Assembly: GCF_001295925.1 (NCBI RefSeq)
Contig: NZ_LJHQ01000037.1
Location: 62,001-126,000 of the forward strand
Origin: Allobosea sp. AAP35
Lineage (GTDB): Bacteria; Pseudomonadota; Alphaproteobacteria; Rhizobiales; Beijerinckiaceae
Reading direction: 5' to 3'
Length of the DNA stretch: 64,000 bases
Made by a program: the position numbers and the translations under genes
In this document: in pieces, positions 54,346 to 62,737 of the stretch
Layout of the letters: the number at the start of each line of letters is the position of its first letter
How positions within the stretch are numbered: position 1 is the first letter of the stretch
Notes under the pieces: model-generated
What the model saw: the letters and a program-made list of their open reading frames with translations, nothing else
What the model was told of the DNA's origin: nothing
The model's database searches: none

Positions 54346-55281
54346 TCAGGCTGCGGTCCAGGCCTCGTACCAGGTCTTGAACAACGCCAGCTGGGTGCGG
54401 GCGTAATGCTTCTGGCCGTCGCTGAGGCTGTCGGAGGCGTTGAAGTGCAGCTCGTATTCCGGGCTGCCTTCGAGCACCATCAGGTATTTGTAGAACAGAA
54501 CGAGGTCGGGTCCCTCGTCGAAGCTCGACAGGACTGCGAGCGCGCCGTCGAGTTCGAGCGCCTTGGCGCGCGCCGCGACATCACCCCGGGCGGCCTTCTC
54601 GCAAAGCGCGACCAGATGCAGCACGGGTTTGGGCAGGACGTTGCCGATGCCGGTGATCGCGCCGCTGGCACCGCAATTGACGAAGCCGTGGAAGACCTGC
54701 GTGTCAACGCCGACCATCAGGGTGATGTCGTCCGACTGCCCGGTGATGTTCTCGGCTGCATAGATCAGGCTCTTCGCGCCGCCGAACTCCTTGAACCCGA
54801 CCAGGTTCGGGAAGTCTTCGCGGAGCTGGAAGAACAGCTCGGCACGGGTCTCGAAGCCGTAATAGGGGCTGTTGTAGATCACGGCCGGCAGGCCGTCGGC
54901 CGCCTCCAGGATCGCGGCGAAATGCGCCTTCTGGGCGGAAGGCGAGGGGCCGCGCGACAGCACGCGGGGGATGACCATCAACCCCTTGGCGCCGACCTTC
55001 CTGGCGTGGGCGGCGAGAGCCGCAGCGCGCTGCGTGTTCTGCGCGCCGGTGCCGACGATGACCGGGACACCGGCCTTGGCCAGCTGCGCGACGCCCTCCA
55101 TGCGCTGCTCGTCGGTCAGGAGCGGCCAGTCGCCCATCGAGCCGCAATAGACGACAGCCGACATGCCGGCCGCGACCAGTTCCCGGCCCTTGGCCACGAG
55201 GGCGTCGAAGTCGGGGGAGCGGTCCGCCTTGCAGGGGGTCATGAGAGCCGGGATCGTGCCGGCGAAGACATTCGAAGCCAT
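54346..55281 (-). CDS. Delta1-pyrroline-4-hydroxy-2-carboxylate deaminase-like (HypD-type DapA-family protein)
   Basis: The 311-residue TIM-barrel protein has the Schiff-base pair Tyr (AVIYNSPYYG, near 135) and Lys (LVGFKEFGGA, near 163). The YCGSMGDWPLLTDEQRMEGV motif near 45, GAKGLMVIPRVLSRG near 98 and FHGFVNCGASGAITGIGNVL near 195 closely match, from memory, rhizobial HypD, which deaminates pyrroline-4-hydroxy-2-carboxylate to 2-oxoglutarate semialdehyde in hydroxyproline catabolism. No HypRE epimerase or HypH dehydrogenase is in this window, so an allied substrate cannot be excluded. It is last in the minus-strand operon, 93 bases after the M24 peptidase, behind a hairpin. Confidence 0.85.
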   Translation of the reverse strand: MASNVFAGTIPALMTPCKADRSPDFDALVAKGRELVAAGMSAVVYCGSMGDWPLLTDEQRMEGVAQLAKAGVPVIVGTGAQNTQRAAALAAHARKVGAKGLMVIPRVLSRGPSPSAQKAHFAAILEAADGLPAVIYNSPYYGFETRAELFFQLREDFPNLVGFKEFGGAKSLIYAAENITGQSDDITLMVGVDTQVFHGFVNCGASGAITGIGNVLPKPVLHLVALCEKAARGDVAARAKALELDGALAVLSSFDEGPDLVLFYKYLMVLEGSPEYELHFNASDSLSDGQKHYARTQLALFKTWYEAWTAA

Positions 55282-55330
55282 GGGGCGCTTCCTCTGGATT
55301 TTTTAGGTGGTCAAGCGAGTGGGGCTCCCG

Positions 55331-55360
55331 GCCGGCCCAGCGCGCACTGCGCGGGCCGGC
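55331..55360 (-). terminator. Intercistronic hairpin between the peptidase and HypD-like genes
   Basis: GCCGGCCC/GGGCCGGC with an inner GCGC-AGT-GCGC stem makes a long, G+C-rich hairpin just after the M24 stop. No T-run follows; it may attenuate or process the transcript rather than end it. Confidence 0.45.
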
Positions 55361-55374
55361 TTAAGGGATCGCGA

Positions 55375-56592
55375 TCAGGCCTCGTAGGCGAAGGGGTCGT
55401 CGACGGTGTGGGCGGGCTGGGTGAACCAGTGGGCGCCGTCTTCCGCCATGTAGGCGATGTCCTCGAGGCGCACGCCGAACTCGCCATAGATGCACATCAT
55501 CGGCTCGATCGAGAAGCACATGCCGACCTGAAGCGGCGTCTTGTTGCCCTTCACCATGAAGGATTCCTCATGGACGTCGAGGCCCAGACCATGGCCGGTG
55601 CGGTGGGGCAGGCCCGGCACCTTGTAGCCGGGGCCGAAGCCGGCCGCCTCGATGACGCCACGCGCGCCGAAATCGACGTTTTCGCAGGGCGCGCCGAGCT
55701 GGGCCGCCGCGAAGCCGGCGAGCTGCGCCTTCTTCTCGAGGTTCCAGATCTCGCGCTGGCGGTCGGTCGGCTCGCCGAAGACATAGGTGCGGGTGATGTC
55801 GGAGCGATAGCCGCCGACCTTGGTGCCCATGTCGATCAGCACCATGTCGCCGTCCGCCAGGGTTTGCTCATAAGGCACGCCATGGGGATAGGCCGTGGCC
55901 TCGCCGAACTGGGCGGCGCCGCTGGTCCAGTTCATCCCGAGCTTGCGATGGGCGCGGTCGAGGAAGTCCTTGGTCTGCGCCGTGGTGACGCCGACCTGCA
56001 GCGCGCGGGCAGCGGCGCGGTGGACCTCCATGGTGATGTCCATGGCGCGCTGGATCAGGGCGATCTCGGCGGCCGACTTCACCTGCCGGCAGGCGGCCGT
56101 GATAGAATTGCCATGGGTGAAGGTGAAGCGGTTGCCGGCCTTGCGCAAACCGTCGACGATGTAGAACGGCGTGTGCGGATCGAGCGCGACCTGGCCGCTC
56201 TCGTAGCCCATGCTGCGGATGGTCTCGACGACGAGTTCGGTCGGGTCCTCATGCTCTTCCCAGCAGCGTACATCGTCGCCGAACTTCATGTATTCGCGCG
56301 TCTTGGGCTCCTCGAAGGTCGGGCTGAGATAGGCGATCTCGCCCTCGACGGGGATGATCGCTCCATGCAGGCGCTCGGTCAGGTTGAGCTGCATGCCGGT
56401 GAAATAGGCCAGGCTGGTCGAGGTATCGAGATAGAGCGCCTGCAGCCCCTGCTCGCGCAGCAACTTTTGCGCCTTGGCGACGCGTTCCTTGAATTCCGTG
56501 ACCGCGATCGGCTCGATGCCGTCCGTCATCGGCTTCAATTTGGCGAGTTCCGCCTCGAAGCTCGATCCACCCACACCGATCGTCATGGTCAT
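55375..56592 (-). CDS. M24-family Xaa-Pro aminopeptidase/dipeptidase-like protein
   Basis: The 405-residue pita-bread peptidase has the creatinase-like N-domain and an M24 domain with metal ligands Asp (VLIDMGTKVGGYRSDITRTY begins here, two Asp), His (HRTGHGLGLDVHEES) and Glu (FSIEPMMCIYGEFGVRLED), in the order expected. Family members cleave X-Pro bonds, freeing proline or hydroxyproline, or act as creatinases; all metal ligands are present so it is probably an active peptidase. It sits between the GntR regulator and the HypD-like gene in one operon, supporting a role in X-Pro(Hyp) peptide use. Confidence 0.9.
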   Translation of the reverse strand: MTMTIGVGGSSFEAELAKLKPMTDGIEPIAVTEFKERVAKAQKLLREQGLQALYLDTSTSLAYFTGMQLNLTERLHGAIIPVEGEIAYLSPTFEEPKTREYMKFGDDVRCWEEHEDPTELVVETIRSMGYESGQVALDPHTPFYIVDGLRKAGNRFTFTHGNSITAACRQVKSAAEIALIQRAMDITMEVHRAAARALQVGVTTAQTKDFLDRAHRKLGMNWTSGAAQFGEATAYPHGVPYEQTLADGDMVLIDMGTKVGGYRSDITRTYVFGEPTDRQREIWNLEKKAQLAGFAAAQLGAPCENVDFGARGVIEAAGFGPGYKVPGLPHRTGHGLGLDVHEESFMVKGNKTPLQVGMCFSIEPMMCIYGEFGVRLEDIAYMAEDGAHWFTQPAHTVDDPFAYEA

Positions 56593-56642
56593 TGTCCTCG
56601 TCAGTCAGTCTTTGAAGTTGGAGCCTTGAAAGCGGTTGTGTC

Positions 56643-57362
56643 TCAGGCGGCCGGCGCCTGCGGCTCGACCAGGAACCCCTCGCCGGGCGGCAAGAGCTGC
56701 AGCAGGTCGTGGCGGACGGCGAGAACATGGTCGAGCGTCAGCCGGGCCGCGCCCTCGGCGTCGCCGGCGCGGCAGAGCGCAAGCAGGGTGGCATGTTCGC
56801 GCTTGGCCCGGGTGGTCGCGCCGTCCGACATGGCGAGCTGGACGCGGGTGTAGCGGTCGGTGTTGGCGAGCAGGACGCGGACCAGTTCGAGCGTCTGGTT
56901 GCGGCCCGACGCGCGGTAAAGCGAGAGGTGGTATTCGCGGTTGAGCTCGCCATAGGCTTCGAGATCGCCCCGGCCGATCGCGGCCGCGTAATCGGTCAGC
57001 AAGGTTTCGGCTTGGGCAAAATCGCTTGCAGTCAGCCGCGGCACGGCGCGCCGGATCAGGTCGGGCTCCAGCATGGCGCGCAGATCGAAGAGTTCGGCGA
57101 TATCGAGTGCCGACAGCGCGGTGACGACAGCGCCGCGATGCGGATGGAGCGTGACCAGCCCTTCGGCGGCAAGCTGGTGGAAGGCTTCGCGGATGGGAAT
57201 GCGGCTGATGCCGAATTCCCTGGCCAGCGCGTCCTGCCGCAGCGCCTCGCCGGCCGCGACCGCGCCGGACAGAATCCGGCGGCGGAGTTCCATCACGGCC
57301 GCCCCCGTGACGGTCTGGCGCAGCAGCGGCGCTCTCGAACGCGTGGGCAGGGTCGCGATCAT
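56643..57362 (-). CDS. GntR-family transcriptional regulator (FCD domain)
   Basis: The 239-residue regulator has the winged helix (AVMELRRRILSGAVAAGEAL, then LAREFGISRIPIREAFHQLAAEGLV) and an FCD domain (DLRAMLEPDLIRRAV, ELNREYHLSLYRASG with metal His). It starts 11 bases after the upstream permease gene, inside the same minus-strand operon, so it likely autoregulates. The start at 57362 is the ATG just before the IATLPTRSRAPLLRQ segment. S. meliloti HypR, repressor of hydroxyproline genes, belongs to the same family. Candidate operators are GTATAC dyads or the CAATTG region at 61351-61380. Confidence 0.92.
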   Translation of the reverse strand: MIATLPTRSRAPLLRQTVTGAAVMELRRRILSGAVAAGEALRQDALAREFGISRIPIREAFHQLAAEGLVTLHPHRGAVVTALSALDIAELFDLRAMLEPDLIRRAVPRLTASDFAQAETLLTDYAAAIGRGDLEAYGELNREYHLSLYRASGRNQTLELVRVLLANTDRYTRVQLAMSDGATTRAKREHATLLALCRAGDAEGAARLTLDHVLAVRHDLLQLLPPGEGFLVEPQAPAA

Positions 57363-57373
57363 GCCGGGTCGGC

Positions 57374-58228
57374 TCACTGGGCGCTGTAGCGGCGTTGAAC
57401 AAGCAGCCCCGACACCGCGGTCAAGGTGAGCGTCGTCAGCATCAAGATGAAGGCGATCGCCGCGGCGAACGGCCAGTTGTTGTTCACGGCGAACTCCCGA
57501 TAGAGCATCGGCGCCATCATCTGGAAGCGCGCGCCGCCGAGCAGGAAGGGGGTGGCATAGGCATTCATCGCCAGGATGAAGCACAGGATGCCGCCCGTGC
57601 CGATGCCCGGCAGAGCGAGCGGCAGCACCACATGCCAGAAGCGCCGCGTCGGATCGGCGCCGAGGCTGTCGGCGGCCTCCTCCAGCCGCGCATCGATTCC
57701 CTCGATCACGCTCTGCAGGGTCAGGATCATATACGGCAGATTGATCGAGAGGATGCCGATCCCGACCGCAAACGAGGTGTAGAGCAGCGAGATGCCGCTG
57801 CCGCCGAGCGCGCCATAGGCCGCATCGACGATGCCGCCGCGGCCGAGCACACCCATCCAGCCGAGCGCGCGCACCGTGGAACCGATGAAGAGCGGCAGGA
57901 TGATCAGCAGCACGCCAAGCGATTTCCAGCGGCTCTGCGAGCGGGCGAGCTTGTAGGCGATCGGGAAGCCGAGGAGCAGGCACAGCAGCGTCGTGACGAT
58001 GGCGATGCTGAAGGTCGTCCAGAGCACGCCGGTGTAGAACGGGTCGGTCACGAAGCGGAGATAGTTCTCCGGCGTGAAGGCCTCGATCATGAAGGTGCGG
58101 CGGTCGTACTGGTTCAGGCTGTAGCGGGCGAGCAGCGCCAGCGGCAGCACCAGCGACAGCATGACGACCATGGTCGCCGGCCCGATGAGCAGCGAAGCGG
58201 TGAGCCCCTCGGGCCGGCGGTTTTTCAT
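57374..58228 (-). CDS. ABC transporter permease (PotB type)
   Basis: The 284-residue permease has six hydrophobic segments and the EAA loop LEEAADSLGADPTRRFWHVVLP. N-terminal LIGPATMVVMLSLVLPLALL is typical of PotB/PotH permeases for spermidine/putrescine-type importers, which in Rhizobiales also carry many other amines. One base separates it from the binding-protein gene. It pairs with the permease at 60430-61296. Confidence 0.9.
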   Translation of the reverse strand: MKNRRPEGLTASLLIGPATMVVMLSLVLPLALLARYSLNQYDRRTFMIEAFTPENYLRFVTDPFYTGVLWTTFSIAIVTTLLCLLLGFPIAYKLARSQSRWKSLGVLLIILPLFIGSTVRALGWMGVLGRGGIVDAAYGALGGSGISLLYTSFAVGIGILSINLPYMILTLQSVIEGIDARLEEAADSLGADPTRRFWHVVLPLALPGIGTGGILCFILAMNAYATPFLLGGARFQMMAPMLYREFAVNNNWPFAAAIAFILMLTTLTLTAVSGLLVQRRYSAQ

Positions 58229-58229
58229 G

Positions 58230-59273
58230 TCAGCGCCGGTCCAGCAGACGACGCCACCAGTCGTTCATGTCGTCACGGGTGGCGCTCAGCTGGGGGTAGG
58301 GGGCGGGCATCAGCTTTGCTCCCTCGGGCAGCGCCAGCCGCGTGGCGACCTCGCCTTCCAGCGCCGCATTTGTGACGGTCGGGTGATAGCCCATGCTGTC
58401 GGCGAAGCCGCGCTGGGCGCGGGGGTCGAGCGCGGCGTTGATATAGGCGAAGGCGGCCGCCTTGTTGGGCGCATTCTTCAGCACGCACATGCTGGACACG
58501 TAAGTCAGGCAGCCCTCGGTCGGGAAGGACGACTTCATCTCGACGCCGCCCTTGGTCCAGAACAGGACGCGGGCATGCCAGACCAGGCCGACATCGATCT
58601 CGCCGGACTTGATCGCCGGAGCGAAGGCCTCCGTCGAGGTGTAGGCCTTGGCGCCGGCCTTGATCAGCTTCTCGAGCGTGCCCTTGACCTCGGTGATCTT
58701 GCCCGGATCGCCCTGCTGCTTGAGGGCGGCGGCCATGGCGACCCAAATGTAGCTGTTGTCGAGGATGCCGACCTTGCCGCCATAGGCCGCCATTTCGTCG
58801 AAGGTCTTGGGCGGCGTCTTCACGCGCTCGGGGCTGTAGGCGATCACCTGCGGGCTGTAGATATGCGGGATCGAATAGGGGGTCGCGAAGGCCGGCTGGA
58901 CGTATTTGAGGTTCGGCACCTTGCCCTCATCAAGGGGCTCCAGCATGCCGGAATCCTCGAGGTCGTAGGCGGCGGGCGCCTGAAGGCAGATCACATCGAC
59001 ACTGCCGCGCGGCAGGCGGCGCTGCGCGATCGCCTTGGCGACGCGGGTCGGCTCGGTGCCGGCGTCCTGGACGACTTCGATGCCCTTGGGCTTGAGCAGC
59101 GGCTCCTCGATGTTCTGCGTCAGGAGCCTGGCGTAATCGCCGCCCCAAGTGCTGAGCACGCAACGTCCGGGCTCCTGCGCGCGCAGGACGGCGGGCGCGA
59201 AGATCGGCGTCGCGGCGGCGCCGGCGGCCAGTGTCAGAAGGTGGCGTCGATTGGGTGTGAAGCTATCCGTCAT
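58230..59273 (-). CDS. ABC transporter substrate-binding protein (PotD-like)
   Basis: The 347-residue protein opens MTDSFTPNRRHLLTLAAGAAA, a twin-arginine-like signal (NRRHLL), with a likely cleavage after VLRA. The mature protein has the extracellular solute-binding fold (LSTWGGDYARLLTQNIEEPL, AIKSGEIDVGLVWHARVLFW) of polyamine-type binding proteins. The ligand is probably an amine or an amino-acid derivative; the Asp/Glu residues of PotD that hold polyamines are not obvious in a simple reading. One base before the permease gene, 56 after the ATPase gene. Confidence 0.9.
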   Translation of the reverse strand: MTDSFTPNRRHLLTLAAGAAATPIFAPAVLRAQEPGRCVLSTWGGDYARLLTQNIEEPLLKPKGIEVVQDAGTEPTRVAKAIAQRRLPRGSVDVICLQAPAAYDLEDSGMLEPLDEGKVPNLKYVQPAFATPYSIPHIYSPQVIAYSPERVKTPPKTFDEMAAYGGKVGILDNSYIWVAMAAALKQQGDPGKITEVKGTLEKLIKAGAKAYTSTEAFAPAIKSGEIDVGLVWHARVLFWTKGGVEMKSSFPTEGCLTYVSSMCVLKNAPNKAAAFAYINAALDPRAQRGFADSMGYHPTVTNAALEGEVATRLALPEGAKLMPAPYPQLSATRDDMNDWWRRLLDRR

Positions 59274-59329
59274 CGTGTGTTCCCCTGTTTTCTGGTTGTT
59301 GGTCGGCAGATGCGTCAGGCGGTCATCGG

Positions 59330-60430
59330 TCAGGCGGCTTCCATCGCTGCGATGGTGGTTCCCTTCGCGTCGAACAGGCGTTCGTTGAGCGCGTCCCAGG
59401 TGATGGCGATGGTCTCGCCCATGACGCGCCTCGTCCCGCCGGTCGCGCCGGTGGGTTCATGCAGGGCAAGGCTGCTGCCCTCCTCGAACGACAACAGATA
59501 ATCGACATGGCCGCCGACATAGGTCGCGTCCTCGACCCGGGCCGTCGCGCGGGGCGGCGAGACGTCGCCATCGACTTGTAAGCGCACCCGCTCCGGGCGC
59601 AGCGCCAATGTGTGCGGTCCGCGCTGCGTGTAGCTGCGGGCGAGCTTCATCACCCCTCCGCCAGGCAGGCGGAAGGTGTCGGCATCGACCAGTTCGCCCT
59701 TGATCAGGTTGCTGTGGCCGATGAAGCGCGCGACGAACGGATTCAGCGGCTGCTCGTAGAGCTCCTCCTGGGTTCCGACCTGCTGGACCCGGCCCTCGTT
59801 CATCAGCACCAGACGGTCGGCCATGGTCATGGCCTCGTCCTGGTCGTGCGTCACCATCAGCGCGGTGAGGCCGGCGGCACGCTGGAGCTGTCGGATCTCG
59901 CGCGCGACCGACTGGCGCAGGTTGGCGTCGAGGTTGGAGAGCGGCTCGTCGAGGAGCAGCACCTTGGGGCGGATCGCCAGCGCGCGGGCGAGCGCGACGC
60001 GCTGCTGCTGGCCGCCCGAGAGCTGCCGCGGGTAGCGGTCCGCCATGGTGGTCAGCTTGACCATCTCCAGCGTCTCTTCGAGGCGGCGGTCGATCTCGGG
60101 CTTGGACAATTTGCGCATGCGCAGCCCGAAGGTGACGTTCTGTGCCACCGTCAGATGCGGGAACAAAGCATAGCTCTGGAAGACCATGCCCATTTCGCGC
60201 TGATAGGGCGGCAGCGAGACATAATCCTTGCCCTCGACCAGGATGCGCCCGCGCGTGGCGGCCACGAAGCCGGCGACGAGCCGAAGCGTCGTGGTCTTGC
60301 CGCAGCCGGAAGGGCCGAGCAACACCAGCATCTCGCCCTGCGCAACCTCGAGGTTGACGTCCTCGACGGCGGCCGCGGAGCCGTAGATCTTGGTCAGGCC
60401 CTCGATGCGAAGATGGGAGGCGGCACTCAT
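59330..60430 (-). CDS. ABC transporter ATPase (PotA type)
   Basis: The 366-residue ATPase has Walker A GPSGCGKTTTLRLVAGF, Q-loop MVFQSYALFPH, signature LSGGQQQRVALARAL, Walker B VLLLDEPLSNLDANLR and the His switch in VTHDQDEAM, then a C-terminal TOBE domain (LALRPERVRLQVDG near 285). Start at the ATG at 60430, overlapping the upstream permease stop by one base. It drives the PotB/PotC-like permeases of this operon. Confidence 0.95.
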   Translation of the reverse strand: MSAASHLRIEGLTKIYGSAAAVEDVNLEVAQGEMLVLLGPSGCGKTTTLRLVAGFVAATRGRILVEGKDYVSLPPYQREMGMVFQSYALFPHLTVAQNVTFGLRMRKLSKPEIDRRLEETLEMVKLTTMADRYPRQLSGGQQQRVALARALAIRPKVLLLDEPLSNLDANLRQSVAREIRQLQRAAGLTALMVTHDQDEAMTMADRLVLMNEGRVQQVGTQEELYEQPLNPFVARFIGHSNLIKGELVDADTFRLPGGGVMKLARSYTQRGPHTLALRPERVRLQVDGDVSPPRATARVEDATYVGGHVDYLLSFEEGSSLALHEPTGATGGTRRVMGETIAITWDALNERLFDAKGTTIAAMEAA

Positions 60431-61296
60431 CAGACGACCTTGCTCAATTTGACATAGCGGTCGATCGCCAGCAGCAGCGCCGCGATGACGGCCGTCTGGA
60501 CGACGACGACCGAGGCGACGAGGGGATCGAAGCGGTATTCGAGATATTGCAGCACCGAGATCGGGAATGTGATCATGCCCGGACTGATCAGGAACAGCGT
60601 CATCTCGATGTTCTCGAAGGAGACGATGAAGGCGAAGAGCGCCGCAGCGACAATGCCCTGGCGCATCATCGGCAAGGTCACGCTCCAGAGCACGCGGCCG
60701 GGCGAGGCGCCGAGATTGGCTGCGGCCTCCTCGATCGAGCGGTCGAGCTGGACGAGATTGGCGACGCAGAGCCGCACCACCCAGGGCGTCGTGATCAGCA
60801 GATGGGCGAGGATCAGCACCCAGTCCGAGCCGATCAACGGGAACTCGGTGCGGATCTCGATATCGACCATCAGCACATAGAGGCCGAGCCCGATGACGAC
60901 GCCGGGCACGGTCAGCGGCGACAGCAACAGGACGTTGAGGGCGCTGCGGCCGGGAAAGCTGTAGCGCACCAGCGCGATGCTGGCAGGCACGCCGATCAGC
61001 AGGCTGCATAGCGTCGCCATGACCGCCACCCGCAGGCTGGTGCTGAGCGACTGGCCGAATTTCGGGAACTCGGCGAGGCGACCATACCAGGAGAGCGTGT
61101 AGCCGCTGGGCGGAAAGGTCACCACGCCGTCGGCGAACAGGCTCATATAGGCCGTCATCAGCAGCGGGATCAGCATCAGCGCGATGCCGGTCACCACCAG
61201 CAGCCGTGTCACCACGGTCAAGGCGGCGACGGTCCCGGGATTGCCGGGGACGGCCGTTCCGGGCGCGACTGCGACTGTCTGCTGTGTGGCCGCCAA
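60430..61296 (-). CDS. ABC transporter permease (PotC type)
   Basis: The 288-residue permease has six hydrophobic segments and an EAA loop (EEAAANLGASPGRVLWSVTLP). It is the first gene of the minus-strand operon. I place the start at the TTG at 61296 because AGGGGGG lies eight bases upstream; no suitable ATG fits before the first membrane segment (VVTRLLVVTGIALMLIPLLM). The open frame extends to 62223 but that portion lies opposite the amidohydrolase gene. Confidence 0.88.
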   Translation of the reverse strand: MAATQQTVAVAPGTAVPGNPGTVAALTVVTRLLVVTGIALMLIPLLMTAYMSLFADGVVTFPPSGYTLSWYGRLAEFPKFGQSLSTSLRVAVMATLCSLLIGVPASIALVRYSFPGRSALNVLLLSPLTVPGVVIGLGLYVLMVDIEIRTEFPLIGSDWVLILAHLLITTPWVVRLCVANLVQLDRSIEEAAANLGASPGRVLWSVTLPMMRQGIVAAALFAFIVSFENIEMTLFLISPGMITFPISVLQYLEYRFDPLVASVVVVQTAVIAALLLAIDRYVKLSKVV

Positions 61297-61350
61297 TCGG
61301 TTACCCCCCTCGAAAGCCCGCCTAGAGAACGGGAGAAACGACCCGCCTGT

Positions 61351-61380
61351 CAATTGGATAAAATCGCCAATATGCAATTG
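61351..61380. promoter_or_regulatory. Divergent promoter/operator between the Pot operon and the amidohydrolase
   Basis: Two CAATTG palindromes (61351-61356, 61375-61380) frame ATTGG-N9-CCAAT (61353-61371) in a clearly A+T-rich patch. It sits in the 186-base gap between the divergent 61296 (-) and 61483 (+) genes, so one regulator, perhaps the operon's own GntR, could control both. Confidence 0.45.
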
Positions 61381-61482
61381 CCGAGGCCGCTGATCTGTGG
61401 AACGCTCCGCTTCGGACGGCTTGAAACAGGCGCTGCGGTGCCCCTGCCTGGTGTCCCCCTTTCGATGGTCGGAGAGCGTTTG

Positions 61483-62712
61483 ATGAGCCTGATGTTGTTC
61501 GCCGGGGGACGTTTCCTCGATCCCGTCCAAGGTGCTCTGCTTGACGGGATCGACGTGCTGATCGAAGGCGATCGCGTCCGCGAGGTTTCCGACCGGCCGA
61601 TCCAATCGCCCAGTGCGACACGGGTCGATCTGCGCGGCCGCACGCTGATGCCCGGGCTGATCGACATGCATGTCCATGTCGTCTCGTCCGTGGTGAACGG
61701 TGTGGCCAATGCGATGACGCCGTCGTCGCTGGTCGCGCTGCGGGCGGGCCGCGTGATGAATGCCATGCTGATGCGCGGCTTCACCACGGTGCGCGACCTC
61801 GGCGGCGCCGATCTCGGGCTCGTCATGGCGGTCGAGGAGGGGCTGATCGACGGGCCGCGCCTGATCATCTGCGGCAAGGCGCTGAGCCAGACCGGCGGCC
61901 ATTCCGATCCGCGCGCCCGCTCCGAGACGCGCCCGCTCTATACCGGGCGGTTGGGCCAGATCGGCCAGATCTGCGACGGCGTCGATGCGGTGCGGCTCGC
62001 GGCGCGAGAGGAGCTCCGCGCCGGGGCGACCTTCGTCAAAATCATGGCCAATGGCGGCGTCGCCTCGCCCAATGATCCGATCCACGCGCTCGGCTTCTCG
62101 AGGGACGAGATTCGCGCCGCCGTCGAGGAGGCCGAGAATGCCGGCACCTATGTCGCCGCCCATCTTTACACCGACAAGGCGATCGCGCGGGCGGTGGATT
62201 GCGGCGTGCATTCGCTCGAACATTGCAATCTGATCCAGTCGGAGACGGCGACAAAGGCGGCGGCGGCCGGCGCCTTCGCGGTGCCGACGCTTGCAGCCTA
62301 TGAGGGGCTGGCGCTGGAAGGCGCGAGCTTCGGTCTGCAGCCGGAATCGGCTGCCAAGATCGAAACGGTGCGCAAGGGCGGGCTGGAATCGCTTGCGATC
62401 ATGCGCGAGGCCGGCCTGCCGATGGGCTATGGCTCGGATCTGCTCGGCCAGCTCCAGAAATACCAGACGCTGGAGTTCGAGTTGCGCGCGCGCGTGCTGC
62501 CGCTATCCGAAGTGCTCGCCTCGGCGACGAGCACGGCGGCAAAGCTCTGCCGGATGGAAGGCGAGATCGGCGCCCTGGTACCGGGGGCCTATGCCGATCT
62601 GCTCGTGGTCGATGGCGACCCTCTGAGCGATCCGCAGCTGTTCCAGAACGATGGCCGGGCGCTGCGGGCGATCATGCGTGGCGGCAAGTTCTTCAAGAAC
62701 GAGTTGAACTGA
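61483..62712 (+). CDS. Amidohydrolase family protein (imidazolonepropionase/Xaa-Pro-type)
   Basis: The 409-residue amidohydrolase has a complete binuclear site: His63 and His65 (DMHVHV), Lys186 (FVKIMANGG), His227 (VAAHLYT), His247 (SLEHCNL) and Asp319 (GYGSDL). The sequence type is that of the imidazolonepropionase-like group, which includes zinc arginine-carboxypeptidases and prolidases acting on L-Xaa-L-Pro or basic dipeptides. Together with the divergent M24 peptidase and polyamine-type importer it probably processes small peptides or N-acyl amino acids. Start at the ATG at 61483, after GGAGAG. A gamma-glutamyltransferase follows 25 bases later. Confidence 0.88.
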   Translation: MSLMLFAGGRFLDPVQGALLDGIDVLIEGDRVREVSDRPIQSPSATRVDLRGRTLMPGLIDMHVHVVSSVVNGVANAMTPSSLVALRAGRVMNAMLMRGFTTVRDLGGADLGLVMAVEEGLIDGPRLIICGKALSQTGGHSDPRARSETRPLYTGRLGQIGQICDGVDAVRLAAREELRAGATFVKIMANGGVASPNDPIHALGFSRDEIRAAVEEAENAGTYVAAHLYTDKAIARAVDCGVHSLEHCNLIQSETATKAAAAGAFAVPTLAAYEGLALEGASFGLQPESAAKIETVRKGGLESLAIMREAGLPMGYGSDLLGQLQKYQTLEFELRARVLPLSEVLASATSTAAKLCRMEGEIGALVPGAYADLLVVDGDPLSDPQLFQNDGRALRAIMRGGKFFKNELN

Positions 62713-62737
62713 AGCGGCCCAACCGGAGAGCGCTGCC

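Noticed and set aside
54334..56853. Long plus-strand open frame opposite the HypD-like, peptidase and GntR genes
   Set aside because: No recognisable domain; the three minus-strand genes beneath it have full catalytic motifs and ribosome sites.
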